From: Mayfieldus sp963781495
Lineage (GTDB): Bacteria > Actinomycetota > Thermoleophilia > Solirubrobacterales > 70-9
Length of the DNA stretch: 64,000 bases
Direction: 5' to 3'
Assembly: GCA_963781495.1 (NCBI GenBank)
Contig: CAWAFX010000002.1
Coordinates: 868,001-932,000, forward strand
Shown here: one piece after another, positions 7,724 to 15,494 of the stretch
Layout: every line of letters begins with the position of its first letter
How positions within the stretch are numbered: the stretch's first letter is position 1
Notes under the pieces: model-generated
What the model was told of the DNA's origin: nothing
The model's input: the letters and a program-made list of their open reading frames with translations, nothing else
The model's database searches: none
Made by a program: the position numbers and the translations under genes

Positions 7724-8073
7724 TTGCCCACCGGCGTGACCGCTTGGTCGTCGGTCTCGCCGGTCCGGATCCGCACCACCCGCTCGACCGGGAGGACGAA
7801 GATCTTGCCGTCGCCGACCTCGCCCGTGCGGGCCCCCTCGCAGAGGGCGTCGATCGTCGCCTGCACGAACGGGTCCGAGACGGCGATCTCGAAGCGGACC
7901 TTGTCGGCCAGCCCGACCTGCACGGTGGTGCCGCGATAGGTCTCGACCCGGTCGAGCTCGCCTCCGTGGCCCTGCACCTTGCTCATCGAGACCCCGCGCA
8001 CCTCGGCGCGGTAGAGAGCCTCGAGCACGTCGTTGGCCTGTTCCGGCCGCACGATGCCGATCACCAGCTTCAC
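7720..8073 (-). CDS. glnB: P-II nitrogen regulatory protein lacking the modifiable Tyr51
   Basis: The 117-residue product begins VKLVIGIVRPEQANDVLEAL and has the C-terminal signature GEVGDGKIFVLPVERVVRIR, so it is a P-II trimer subunit that senses 2-oxoglutarate and ATP/ADP. GTG 8073 is chosen as the start because it gives the family N-terminus and is preceded by GGAGAGGGG. In the T-loop (QGHGGELDRVETYRGTTVQV) Tyr46 is present, but position 51, normally the uridylylated or adenylylated Tyr, is Val. Covalent control there is impossible, so regulation would have to be by ligand alone. It is coupled to amt by an ATGA overlap and lies 55 bases after pyrE. Confidence 0.93.
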   Translation of the reverse strand: MKLVIGIVRPEQANDVLEALYRAEVRGVSMSKVQGHGGELDRVETYRGTTVQVGLADKVRFEIAVSDPFVQATIDALCEGARTGEVGDGKIFVLPVERVVRIRTGETDDQAVTPVGK

Positions 8074-8128
8074 GGTTCTTTCCCCTCTCCTGGACAGAGC
8101 CGTCATTCGGCCTGGGAGCCGGGCGGGA

Positions 8129-8707
8129 CTATGTCTGGCGGTCCGGACGCTGCGGGTAGAGCTCGTCGATCGTCACCAGGGCTCTGTAGGGAGCGCCCCC
8201 GGCGGCCTCGCTGATCGAGTCGCCGCCGCCAGCGAGACGGTCGACGACGCTCAGCACGCCGGCCACCTCGAACCGCTCCTCGCGCACCCGTTCGATCGCC
8301 TTCACAGTGCTGCCGCCGGTGGTGACGACGTCTTCGACGATCAGACAGGCGCTGCCCGGCTCGAGCATCGGCCCCTCGATCCAGCGCTGCAGGCCGTGCT
8401 CCTTGCGCTCCTTGCGGACGAAGAACGCGCGCAGGGCACCCCCGGCCTGGGCCGCAAGCGCCGCACAGGCGATCGGGTCCGCCCCCATCGTCAGACCGCC
8501 GACCGCCGAGGCGCCCCGCGCGGCGGCCTCCGCGGCCACCAGCTCTCCGAGGGCGCGAAAGCAGCGCGGCAGCAGCAGCGCCCGCTTGGCGTCGACGTAA
8601 TAGCTCGCCTTCTGGCCGCTCGAGAGGGTCACCTCGCCGATCACCAGCGCGTGCTCGCGCAGCTCGGCGAGCAGGGTCTCGCGGGCGGGGTCGAGCCCGT
8701 CGCTCAT
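8129..8707 (-). CDS. pyrE: orotate phosphoribosyltransferase
   Basis: The 192-residue enzyme contains GEVTLSSGQKASYYVDAKRA (residues about 24-43), VGGLTMGADPIA (about 69-80) and the PRPP loop CLIVEDVVTTGGST (about 120-133). It transfers ribose-5-phosphate from PRPP to orotate to give OMP in pyrimidine synthesis. Length and motifs are normal. The start overlaps the stop of the upstream epimerase gene by four bases, and glnB follows by 55 bases. Pyrimidine and nitrogen-control genes therefore share a transcript, which is plausible since carbamoyl phosphate synthesis uses glutamine. Confidence 0.95.
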   Translation of the reverse strand: MSDGLDPARETLLAELREHALVIGEVTLSSGQKASYYVDAKRALLLPRCFRALGELVAAEAAARGASAVGGLTMGADPIACAALAAQAGGALRAFFVRKERKEHGLQRWIEGPMLEPGSACLIVEDVVTTGGSTVKAIERVREERFEVAGVLSVVDRLAGGGDSISEAAGGAPYRALVTIDELYPQRPDRQT

Positions 8708-9639
8708 CTCGCCAGCGCCTCGCTGAATCCCTGGCGCCAGCTCGGGTGCGCGGGCTGCCAGCCGAGCTCGCGCTTTGCCTTCGCGTTGGAGGCGCCGCGC
8801 AGGCTGGTGCTCATCGCCGCCGCCGCCTTGCCGCCGACCAGCCGTGCCAGCAGGACCGGCACCCGCAGCGGCCGCTTGGCACCGATCTGCATCGCATAGA
8901 CCGGCAGCCAGTCGCGGATCGGGGCCGGGTCGTCGTCGACGACGTTGTAGACGCCCGCCGGTCCGCGCTCCACGGCGGCGACCGTGGCGTCGGCGGCATC
9001 GTCGACGTGGATGAAGGAGAAGACGCCGTCGCCCCTGCCGACGATCGGAAAGCGCCGCTTGCGGACCTGCTTGGCGATGCTGCCATCGTGGTCGAAGTAG
9101 GTGTCGGGACCGTAGAACTGCCCGTAGCGCAGGACCAGCCCCTCCATTCCCTCGGCGGCCACGGCCTCGCGCTCGCTGGTCAGGGTCGCGACCAGCCCGG
9201 GTGCGAAACGGCCCGGAGGGTCGACGTAGGTCGGAGCCTCCTCGTCCTTGACCCAGTCGCCCTGCGGGTCATAGACGAAGGCGATGCTCTGGCTGATGAA
9301 GCGGCGGGCCCCGACCTTGCGGCCGGCCGAGATCAGGTGCCGTCCCCCCTCGACCCGGAGGCGGTTGGTCGGCTCGTAGTCGATCGTCCGCAGGTCGTAG
9401 TCGGTGGGCAGGCTGGTCAGCTCGGAGACGATCGCCTCCGGGTTGGCCTCGATCACGGCGTCCTCGACCGCGGCGGGGTCGAGCGCATCGCAGATCGCCG
9501 CCTCGGCACCGGCGGCACGGATCTCGTCCGCACCGCCCTGCTTGCGGCTGATGCCGGTGACCTCGTGCCCGGCGGCGACCAGCCTCGGGACCAGGGAGCG
9601 GCCGATCACGCCGCTGGCTCCGGCGACGAAGACCCTCAC
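8704..9639 (-). CDS. NAD(P)-dependent epimerase/dehydratase (extended SDR)
   Basis: The 311-residue protein starts MRVFVAGASGVIGRSLVPRL, a Rossmann GxxGxxG motif at the extreme N-terminus as in extended or atypical SDRs. The region VSELTSLPTDYDL and the later ADATVAAVERGPAGVYNVVD also fit NAD-dependent nucleoside-sugar epimerase-like proteins. The expected YxxxK is not clear: there is LVLRYGQFYGP (about residue 171), the atypical-SDR substrate-domain pattern. The substrate is unknown. It overlaps the small membrane protein upstream and pyrE downstream by four bases each, so it is within one operon. Confidence 0.85.
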   Translation of the reverse strand: MRVFVAGASGVIGRSLVPRLVAAGHEVTGISRKQGGADEIRAAGAEAAICDALDPAAVEDAVIEANPEAIVSELTSLPTDYDLRTIDYEPTNRLRVEGGRHLISAGRKVGARRFISQSIAFVYDPQGDWVKDEEAPTYVDPPGRFAPGLVATLTSEREAVAAEGMEGLVLRYGQFYGPDTYFDHDGSIAKQVRKRRFPIVGRGDGVFSFIHVDDAADATVAAVERGPAGVYNVVDDDPAPIRDWLPVYAMQIGAKRPLRVPVLLARLVGGKAAAAMSTSLRGASNAKAKRELGWQPAHPSWRQGFSEALAR

Positions 9640-10037
9640 CGCTGGGTCTCGTCTTGCTCTTGCATCCGCTGCGCCACCAGCGCCAGGTAGGCGGAGCCGA
9701 CGCCGCCGAGTGCGAGCAGGGCCGTGTCGGTGATGCCGCGGGCGTCGCTCTTTGCCTCGCCGATGTCGAAGACGTGGTTGAGCGCGTGAAGGCCGAACCA
9801 GGCGGCGCCGACCCAGAGCAGCGGGACGCGCCAGCTCGGTGTCCAGATCGCGATCAGCACCCCGATCCCGGCTGCCGCCGTGAAGGCACCGACGTCGCCG
9901 ACGTAGTGGCTGTTCTCGACCCCGTACTTGCCGATCTGGTCAAAGAACGTGCCTGGAGCGACGAGCGCCATCACGCCGGTGATCAGCAGGTATGCCGCCG
10001 GGAAGACCAGCGCCCAGCGAAACTCGCGCTCGCTCAT
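9636..10037 (-). CDS. four-TM small membrane protein (133 aa)
   Basis: The protein is almost entirely hydrophobic, with about four membrane spans: WALVFPAAYLLITGVMALVA (about 8-27), VGDVGAFTAAAGIGVLIAIW (about 46-65), VPLLWVGAAWFGLHALNHVF (about 70-89), and TDTALLALGGVGSAYLALVA near the C-terminus. HALNHVFDIGEAKSD between spans three and four carries two conserved-looking histidines. It resembles small DoxX/DUF4345-like membrane proteins in size and layout, but I cannot assign it firmly. ATG 10037 is chosen (a GTG lies two codons upstream). Its stop overlaps the SDR start. Confidence 0.7.
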   Translation of the reverse strand: MSEREFRWALVFPAAYLLITGVMALVAPGTFFDQIGKYGVENSHYVGDVGAFTAAAGIGVLIAIWTPSWRVPLLWVGAAWFGLHALNHVFDIGEAKSDARGITDTALLALGGVGSAYLALVAQRMQEQDETQR

Positions 10038-10081
10038 CGTCACGGCCGCCCAGCCTATGACCTCAGCGCGGCCGGCGGCCG

Positions 10082-11050
10082 CTAGTAGACGAAGATGTCC
10101 TCGCCGAGCGAGACCGAGTTGTAGATGTGCAGGGCGTCGGGGATCGGCACCCGCACGCAACCGTGGCTGGCGGGGTAGGTCGGCGGCACCGAGGCGTAGC
10201 CGTGGACCGCGTAGCCGCCGTGGAAGTAGGTCGAGAAGTACATGCCCTCGGAGTTGTAGCCGGGCTGGCGCAGGTAGAACTGGAACTTGCCGCGCACGGT
10301 GGGGGTCGAGGTCTTGCCGGTCGAGACGGGATAGGTTTGAACCGGCTTGCCCCCGTGGGCGATCACCAGGACCTGGCGCTCGATCGAGACCTCGACGTGG
10401 TCGCCGTCGTCGCGGTGCTTGAGGTGGAAGGCGCCGTGACCGCTGAAGACGCGCTTGACGATCCCGCGGCCGGCATGGCTGTTGTGGGCAGTGCCGTTGA
10501 CCTTGCGGTAGGCGAGCACCGCGCGGCCGTCCTGGTCGTTCATGCAGGAGCCGCCGCTTGGCACGTAGCCCATCTGGTGCAGGCTTTTCTTGAAGGCGCG
10601 GACGACGCGCCCGCACTTGCCGCTGCCGAGGTTCGGGTAGCTGACGCCGAACTTGCGGCGCGGACTCGCCGCCGCCGCCTGCCCGATGGTCGCCGCGTGC
10701 ACCGCCTGGACCGCGAAGCGGCCGCCGCGGCGGACCAGGAAGCGGACCTTGAAGCTGCCCTTGCCGCCGGCACCATGGACGGCGACGTTCTGGGTCCCGA
10801 CCTGATGGCCGTTGCGGAAGAACAGCAGCTGAACCTGCTGGCCGGGCACGAAGGGCGCCAGCTTGCCGCTGATCGGGATCCGGCTGAGGATCTGGGCCTT
10901 GCCGCCGCGCAGGTGGCCGACCTGGATGCTGATCCCGGCGGCCGATGTCGCCGACGCGGTCGCGTCGGCCGCCATCGCGCTGGCGGGTAGCGCGAAAACG
11001 GCAGCCACGACGACTCCTGCGGCGAACGTGCGGCGACTCACGCGCGGCAT
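10082..11050 (-). CDS. secreted L,D-transpeptidase (YkuD family)
   Basis: The 322-residue protein has a signal peptide (RRTFAAGVVVAAVFALPASA, residues about 6-25), an N-terminal beta-rich region, and a C-terminal YkuD domain. The catalytic element reads AVHGYASVPPTYPASHGCVR, with His and nucleophile Cys298. The domain start VEVSIERQVLVIAHGGKPVQ and the STGKTSTPTVRGKF strand are typical. It would form 3-3 crosslinks in peptidoglycan or attach proteins to it, outside the membrane. The middle (residues about 145-190, including KCGRVVRAFKKSLHQMGY) resembles a peptidoglycan-binding-like helical segment. It stands alone between an ABC exporter and the small membrane gene. Confidence 0.92.
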   Translation of the reverse strand: MPRVSRRTFAAGVVVAAVFALPASAMAADATASATSAAGISIQVGHLRGGKAQILSRIPISGKLAPFVPGQQVQLLFFRNGHQVGTQNVAVHGAGGKGSFKVRFLVRRGGRFAVQAVHAATIGQAAAASPRRKFGVSYPNLGSGKCGRVVRAFKKSLHQMGYVPSGGSCMNDQDGRAVLAYRKVNGTAHNSHAGRGIVKRVFSGHGAFHLKHRDDGDHVEVSIERQVLVIAHGGKPVQTYPVSTGKTSTPTVRGKFQFYLRQPGYNSEGMYFSTYFHGGYAVHGYASVPPTYPASHGCVRVPIPDALHIYNSVSLGEDIFVY

Positions 11051-11105
11051 CTTAGCTGGCGCTAAGGCGGGGCCAGGTGGCGAAGCCCGCCGCAGATGGT
11101 GCGTC

Positions 11106-11894
11106 TCAGGCGACCAGCCGCCGGCGCACCGCGCGGACCGGGATCGCGAAGAGGGCGACGCTGATCGCCAGCAGGATCCCCAGGTGCACGAGCACGATCG
11201 GCCCCGGCCCGGTCGCCAGCCCCCGGGTCACCTGGACCAGGTGGTAGAGCGGCGTGAACCAGGCGACGACCTCGACCCAGCCGGGCAGCCGGTTGAAGGG
11301 AAAGAAGATCCCCGAGAAGAGGAACATCGGCGTGATCCCGAGGGTGAAGTAGTAGCTGTAGAGGTCGATGCGCGGGATCAGCGCCGTGAAGGTGTAGGCG
11401 AGAGTCGAGAACGCCAGGCCGCCGATCAGCACCGCCGCCGGGATCGCGAGCGCCCACCAGGAGTCGATCAGCCCGAAGGCGGTGACGACGCTGAGAAAGA
11501 CGGTCCCGTAGATCACCGAGCGGATCGCGCTCCAGGCGAGATCGCCGGCGACCAGGTCCTGGACCTCGACCGGGGTCGAGAGAACCGCGTCGTAGAGGTG
11601 GTACTCGCGCATCCGTATGTAGACGTTGTAGGTGCACTCGAATGAGGCCGACCACATCACCGAGGAGGCGATCAGCCCGGGGGCGATGAAGTCGCGGTAA
11701 GGGACGCCGTTGATCGAGGAGATGTAGGTCCCGAGCCCGTAGCCCATCGCCACCAGGTAGAAGAGCGGGTCGATGAACTGGGGCGCCAGCGAGCCCTTCC
11801 AGAGGCGCGAGAAGACGCGCGCGTTGCGCCCGGTGACGCTGGCCGCGTAGCGCGGCGAGGGAACCAGCTCGGAGCGCAGCGACTCAGTCCTCAC
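11106..11894 (-). CDS. ABC-2 type exporter permease
   Basis: The 262-residue permease has six predicted membrane spans and the ABC-2 pattern. The N-terminal FSRLWKGSLAPQFIDPLFYL is typical of DrrB/NodJ-like permeases. The span MREYHLYDAVLSTPVEVQDL is followed by the intracellular coupling region, and the C-terminal LFSGIFFPFNRLPGWVEVVA is the classic conserved loop. GTG 11894 lies within the last codons of the ATPase gene (11-base overlap), so the two are coupled. Together they form a NodIJ/DrrAB-like exporter of a lipid, polyketide or drug; the substrate is not readable. Confidence 0.92.
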   Translation of the reverse strand: MRTESLRSELVPSPRYAASVTGRNARVFSRLWKGSLAPQFIDPLFYLVAMGYGLGTYISSINGVPYRDFIAPGLIASSVMWSASFECTYNVYIRMREYHLYDAVLSTPVEVQDLVAGDLAWSAIRSVIYGTVFLSVVTAFGLIDSWWALAIPAAVLIGGLAFSTLAYTFTALIPRIDLYSYYFTLGITPMFLFSGIFFPFNRLPGWVEVVAWFTPLYHLVQVTRGLATGPGPIVLVHLGILLAISVALFAIPVRAVRRRLVA

Positions 11895-12642
11895 GCAGAT
11901 GCCTTCCGGTCAGGTCGAGGAAGACCTCCTCCAGGTTGTGGGCCTGGTGCTCGCGGATCAGCTCCCCGGGGTCGCCCTCGGCGACGATCCGGCCCAGATC
12001 CATGATCACGAGCCGGTCGCAGAGCCGCGACGCCTCCTCCATGTAGTGGGTGGTCAGCAGCAGGGTGACGCCCTCGTCCTTGAGCTCCTCCAGTGCGCGC
12101 CAGACAGCGAGGCGGGCCTGCGGGTCCAGACCGGTCGTCGGCTCGTCGAGGACGACGATCCGGGGCTCGTTGATCAGCGCCCGCGCGACCAGCAGCCGCC
12201 GCTTCATGCCGCCGGAGAGCGTCTCGATGCGCTCGTCGGCGCGCTCGGCGAGCTGGGTGAACTCGAGCAGCCGCCGGGCCCGGGGCTCGGCGTCGGCGCG
12301 GGGGATCCCGAAGTAGGAGGCCTGCACGAGCAGGTTGTCGAGGACGGTGAACTCGCCGTCGAGGTTGGTCTCCTGCGGGACGACGCCGAGCTGGGCCTTG
12401 ACCTCGCGCCGCTGCATCGCGACGTCCATCCCCAGCACCCGCAGCTCGCCGCCGCCGACCGTGGCCAGGCCGTAGATCATCTTCATCGTCGTCGTCTTGC
12501 CCGCCCCGTTGGGGCCGAGGAACCCGAAGCAGGTGCCGGCCGGCACCGTGAACTCGATCCCGTCGACCGCGACGCGGCCGTCATAGCTCTTGCGCAGCTC
12601 GCGCCCCTCGACCGCGGCATCGGCGCCCCCGCTCACGCTCAC
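11884..12642 (-). CDS. ABC-2 type exporter ATP-binding protein
   Basis: The 252-residue ATPase has Walker A GFLGPNGAGKTTTMKM (about residues 40-55), the Q-loop VVPQETNLDGEFTV, signature LSGGMKRRLLVARALI, Walker B RIVVLDEPTTGLDP and H-loop LLTTHYMEEA. The pattern is that of DrrA/NodI-like subunits. The start is GTG 12642, giving VSVSGGADAAVEGRELRKSY; it overlaps the stop of the broken CPBP gene. It pairs with the permease immediately downstream. Confidence 0.94.
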   Translation of the reverse strand: MSVSGGADAAVEGRELRKSYDGRVAVDGIEFTVPAGTCFGFLGPNGAGKTTTMKMIYGLATVGGGELRVLGMDVAMQRREVKAQLGVVPQETNLDGEFTVLDNLLVQASYFGIPRADAEPRARRLLEFTQLAERADERIETLSGGMKRRLLVARALINEPRIVVLDEPTTGLDPQARLAVWRALEELKDEGVTLLLTTHYMEEASRLCDRLVIMDLGRIVAEGDPGELIREHQAHNLEEVFLDLTGRHLRED

Positions 12643-13320
12643 TGGGCGAGCAGGCCGATGCTGTTGTTGAGGACGTGCAGCAGCATCCCGGGAATGATCG
12701 AGCCCGTCTTCTCGTAGAGCAGCGCCAGGATCGCCCCGAAGGCGATCAGCTGCGGCACGACGCCGATCCCGCCCGGAGCGTGCAGGGCCCCGAACAGGGC
12801 GCCACTGATCAGCGCCGCCGCGAGCGCCGGCAGGCGGCGGCGCAGCCCGCCGAACAGGAAGCCGCGGAAGGAGAGCTCCTCGGAGACCGGCGCCGCGATC
12901 GCGACCATCAGGACCTGCAGCGGCCACGGCCCGAAGTCCTGGCGCGATGTCGCTCCTGGTGCGGATTGATGACCACGAAACAGATCGTCGCGATCACCAG
13001 GTAGGCGAAGACCGCGAGCGCCATCCAGCCGAAGGCCGAGGGTTTGAAGCCGCGAGCGCCGAGACGGTCGAGAGCGTCGCGCATCGAGGATGGACGCGCG
13101 GGCCATAGATCGACGAGGGCGAGGTCGATAGCGCGATCGCCAGAGGCACCGCGATCAGGGCGGCGGTCTGGATCAGCTGCGCGATCGTGTTGGCGGCGAC
13201 GCTGGCGTCGTTGGTGCCGATGTTGGGGTCGGCGATCGCGATCGGGATCGAGAGCATGGCCGCCGCCCGCAACGCGGCAGGAGACGCCGAACGCCTGCCC
13301 GGGGCCCCAGCTCACCCGGG
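12639..13320 (-). pseudogene. CPBP intramembrane protease gene, frameshifted
   Basis: The C-terminal half in one frame (12639 to about 12950) is a good CPBP/Abi domain: APVSEELSFRGFLFGGLRRR carries the EExxxR motif, FGALHAPGGIG the second motif, and PGMLLHVLNNSIGL the third. The upstream membrane spans continue in other frames: GWMALAVFAYLVIATICFVV (about 12955-13020) in a second, and MLSIPIAIADPNIGTNDASV then LIQTAALIAVPLAIAL (about 13130-13260) in a third. At least two, probably three, single-base shifts are needed to restore one protein. CPBP proteins process or retain membrane or bacteriocin-related substrates. Either the gene is decayed or this stretch was sequenced poorly. Confidence 0.65.
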
Positions 13321-13327
13321 ACGCGGA

Positions 13328-13992
13328 TCAAGCCCTCCTGCCGGGGCCGGGATGGCGCCACGGCCGGCTGCGGCGCCCGGGCGGCCGGCTGAGGCCGGTG
13401 GAGCACCGCCCCCCGTCGCATCGGGGTGAAGCGCCGGCGGCCGGATGCCGGCCCAGCGCCTCGGTCGCGTCGCCGAAGATCTCGGCCGCGGTCGGCGCGG
13501 GTGCGGGCGGCGGAGCGGATTCCGCCGGGCTCTCGAACGGGCCGGCGGCGGCCTGCTCGGCCGGCTGCTCGCGGACGACGATCGTCTCCGCAACCCCGTC
13601 GCCAAGCCGTTGGCGGCGTGGCGAGCTGCGCACGATTAGATAGTCGGCCCCGACCATCGCCAGCGGCAGGTCGACGAGGCGCAGCAGGTTGCGCCACGCG
13701 GCTGGTTCCAGGTCAGGTCCGACCCGTCGAGCGAGACGACACGGATGCCGGTCACGTTCTTGCCGATCGTCTGGCCCCAGCGCTTCTCGCAGAAGCTGGA
13801 AATAAGCCGAGAGGACGATGATCGATGACCGCCACGGCGTCAAAACCCCGACGGCCCGAAGCAGCCAAGAAGGAGGCCGATGATCAGGACCAGGCTGTCA
13901 AGCAGCGCCGCCCCGAGGCGGCGGCTGAAGCTCGCGTATTCGACCGGCCGCTCGCCTGCGGCAGCCGGAGCGGTGAACTCGTCCGGGGTCAC
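13328..13992 (-). pseudogene. RDD-family membrane protein gene, frameshifted
   Basis: The start is good: GTG 13992 overlaps the HAD stop and gives VTPDEFTAPAAAGERPVEYA then SFSRRLGAALLDSLVLIIGL, the RDD N-terminus (R-L-x-A-x-L-L-D). The frame ends at a TGA after about 50 codons. The next parts lie in other frames: VLSAYFQL, then FCEKRWGQTIGKNVTGIRVV (about 13735-13800), then AAWRNLLRLVDLPLAMVGAD and SPRRQRLGDGVAETIVV (about 13600-13700). A proline-rich tail follows. Three shifts rebuild an ordinary RDD protein. Together with the CPBP gene, roughly 1 kb contains at least five frameshifts, while genes on both sides are intact. Confidence 0.65.
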
Positions 13993-14621
13993 AGCTTCCC
14001 CGCCACCTCCCCGAGGCTGGCGACGTCGCCGCCGCCATCACGATCCAGCAGCAGCGCCCTGATCCCGGCCGCCTCGGCGCCGGCGACGTCCTCCTCGCGG
14101 GTGTCGCCGACGTGGACCGCCTCCGGCGCCCCGACGCCGGCAAATTGCAGCGCCGCCTCGAAGATCGCCGGCTCTGGCTTCCGCGCCCGCGCCTCGGCCG
14201 AGGAGACGGCGCCGTCGAGGTGAGCGGCGAGCCCGCAGCGCTCCAGCACCTCGCCCAGCGAGCAGTCCCAATTGGAGACGCAGACGAGCTTGCGGCCATC
14301 CTCCCGCAGCTGCTCGAGCGCCGGCACCGCGTCGGGATAGGGCGCGAAGCGAATCGAGTCGACCAGGGTCTCGACCTCGACCTCGACCCCAAGCTCGCGC
14401 GAGAGCAACTCGGCGCAGCGCCGTCGCAGGTCGGCCAGCGACTCGGCGTCGCGGCCCTCGTGGCTGTGGGCCTTGTAGTAGGCCATCTCGGCGCGGACGG
14501 CCGGCACCAGGCGGGCGTCGTCGACGGCGTCGCCGAGCGCCTGGCGCAGCCCCACCCAGGGGGGCTCGAGCTCGACAAGGGTGCCGAGCGCATCGAGGAA
14601 TACGGCCTTGGTCAGGGTCAC
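13989..14621 (-). CDS. HAD-superfamily hydrolase (subfamily IA)
   Basis: The 210-residue protein has HAD motif I as VFLDALGTLVEL (residues about 7-18), motif II as LVCVSNWD (about 112-119), motif III Lys in ARKPEPAIFEAAL and motif IV in HVGDTREEDVAGAEAAG. The second Asp of motif I is Ala (D-A-L-G-T), as in HDHD3/haloacid-dehalogenase-like members, which lowers confidence in ordinary phosphatase activity. The start is GTG 14621. It is the first gene of a long minus-strand series and is coupled to the RDD gene by a GTGA overlap. The substrate is unknown. Confidence 0.87.
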   Translation of the reverse strand: MTLTKAVFLDALGTLVELEPPWVGLRQALGDAVDDARLVPAVRAEMAYYKAHSHEGRDAESLADLRRRCAELLSRELGVEVEVETLVDSIRFAPYPDAVPALEQLREDGRKLVCVSNWDCSLGEVLERCGLAAHLDGAVSSAEARARKPEPAIFEAALQFAGVGAPEAVHVGDTREEDVAGAEAAGIRALLLDRDGGGDVASLGEVAGKL

Positions 14622-14668
14622 GGCGGGCGATTGTCGCAGCAGCGCCGCTGCATGAAAGGATCGGCGCG

Positions 14669-15454
14669 ATGGCGCTCCCCCTGGCCGACAACGGGTCCTT
14701 CTGGCATCAGCATGGCGACGAGGTCTCGGCCGCGATCACGATCCTGGTCGCGATCGTGGTCGCCTTCCTAGTCGACCGGCTGGTGATCGGGCGCGGCACC
14801 AGCGTCGCCCAGAAATTCACCGACGGCGGCGTCTCGCGCGCGGCTCAGACCCGATTGCGGCTGGTGCGGCGGCTGGTCTTCGTGCTGATCCTCGTGATCG
14901 GCGTCGCCCTGGCGCTGAGCCAGTTCGGGCAGATCAGGCGCCTGGCGACCGGGATCCTCGCCTCCAGCGCCGTGCTGGGGCTGGTCGTCGGGCTCGCCGC
15001 CCGGCAGTCGATCGGGAACATGGTCGCCGGCGTCGTGCTGGCGGTGACGCAGCCGATCCGGATCGGCGACCGGGTCACCTTCGAGGACACAACCGGCCGC
15101 GTCGACGACATCAGCCTGACCTACACATACATCGACCCCGGCGACGGGCGCCTGGTCGTGGTTCCGAACGAGGCGATCGTCGGCGGCACGATCTCCAACC
15201 ACTCGACCGGCGACCGCGCGGCGCCGGTCACGGTCTCGGCCTGGGTGCCGGTGGGCGCAGACCTGGAGCGGGCAGAGGAAGCGCTGAAGGCGGCCGGAGC
15301 CGACACGATGCGGGTCGCCGAATGGACCCACGAGGGACTGCGGCTGGAAGTCAAGGTCTCCAGCGACGCCGCCCGAACCAGGGTCGGAGACGAGGAGGCA
15401 GTCCTGCGCGAGCGGGCGCAAACCGCATTGCAGCGCGCCGGCCTGCTGGCCTAG
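14669..15454 (+). CDS. small-conductance mechanosensitive channel (MscS family)
   Basis: The 261-residue protein has an N-terminal span (AITILVAIVVAFLVDRLVIG), a second (LVRRLVFVLILVIGVALALS) and the pore-lining helix with the family pattern ILASSAVLGLVVGLAARQSI then GNMVAGVVLA (about 103-132). The MscS beta domain follows (QPIRIGDRVTFEDTTGRVDD, VVPNEAIVGGTISNHS). It is shorter than E. coli MscS but complete. It would release solutes on hypo-osmotic shock. The gene is divergent from the HAD hydrolase with 47 bases between, and the PBP gene follows 40 bases downstream. Confidence 0.92.
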   Translation: MALPLADNGSFWHQHGDEVSAAITILVAIVVAFLVDRLVIGRGTSVAQKFTDGGVSRAAQTRLRLVRRLVFVLILVIGVALALSQFGQIRRLATGILASSAVLGLVVGLAARQSIGNMVAGVVLAVTQPIRIGDRVTFEDTTGRVDDISLTYTYIDPGDGRLVVVPNEAIVGGTISNHSTGDRAAPVTVSAWVPVGADLERAEEALKAAGADTMRVAEWTHEGLRLEVKVSSDAARTRVGDEEAVLRERAQTALQRAGLLA

Positions 15455-15494
15455 ACGGCGAGCCCAGGCCCTGCGCCGGGTACCCTTTTTGGCG

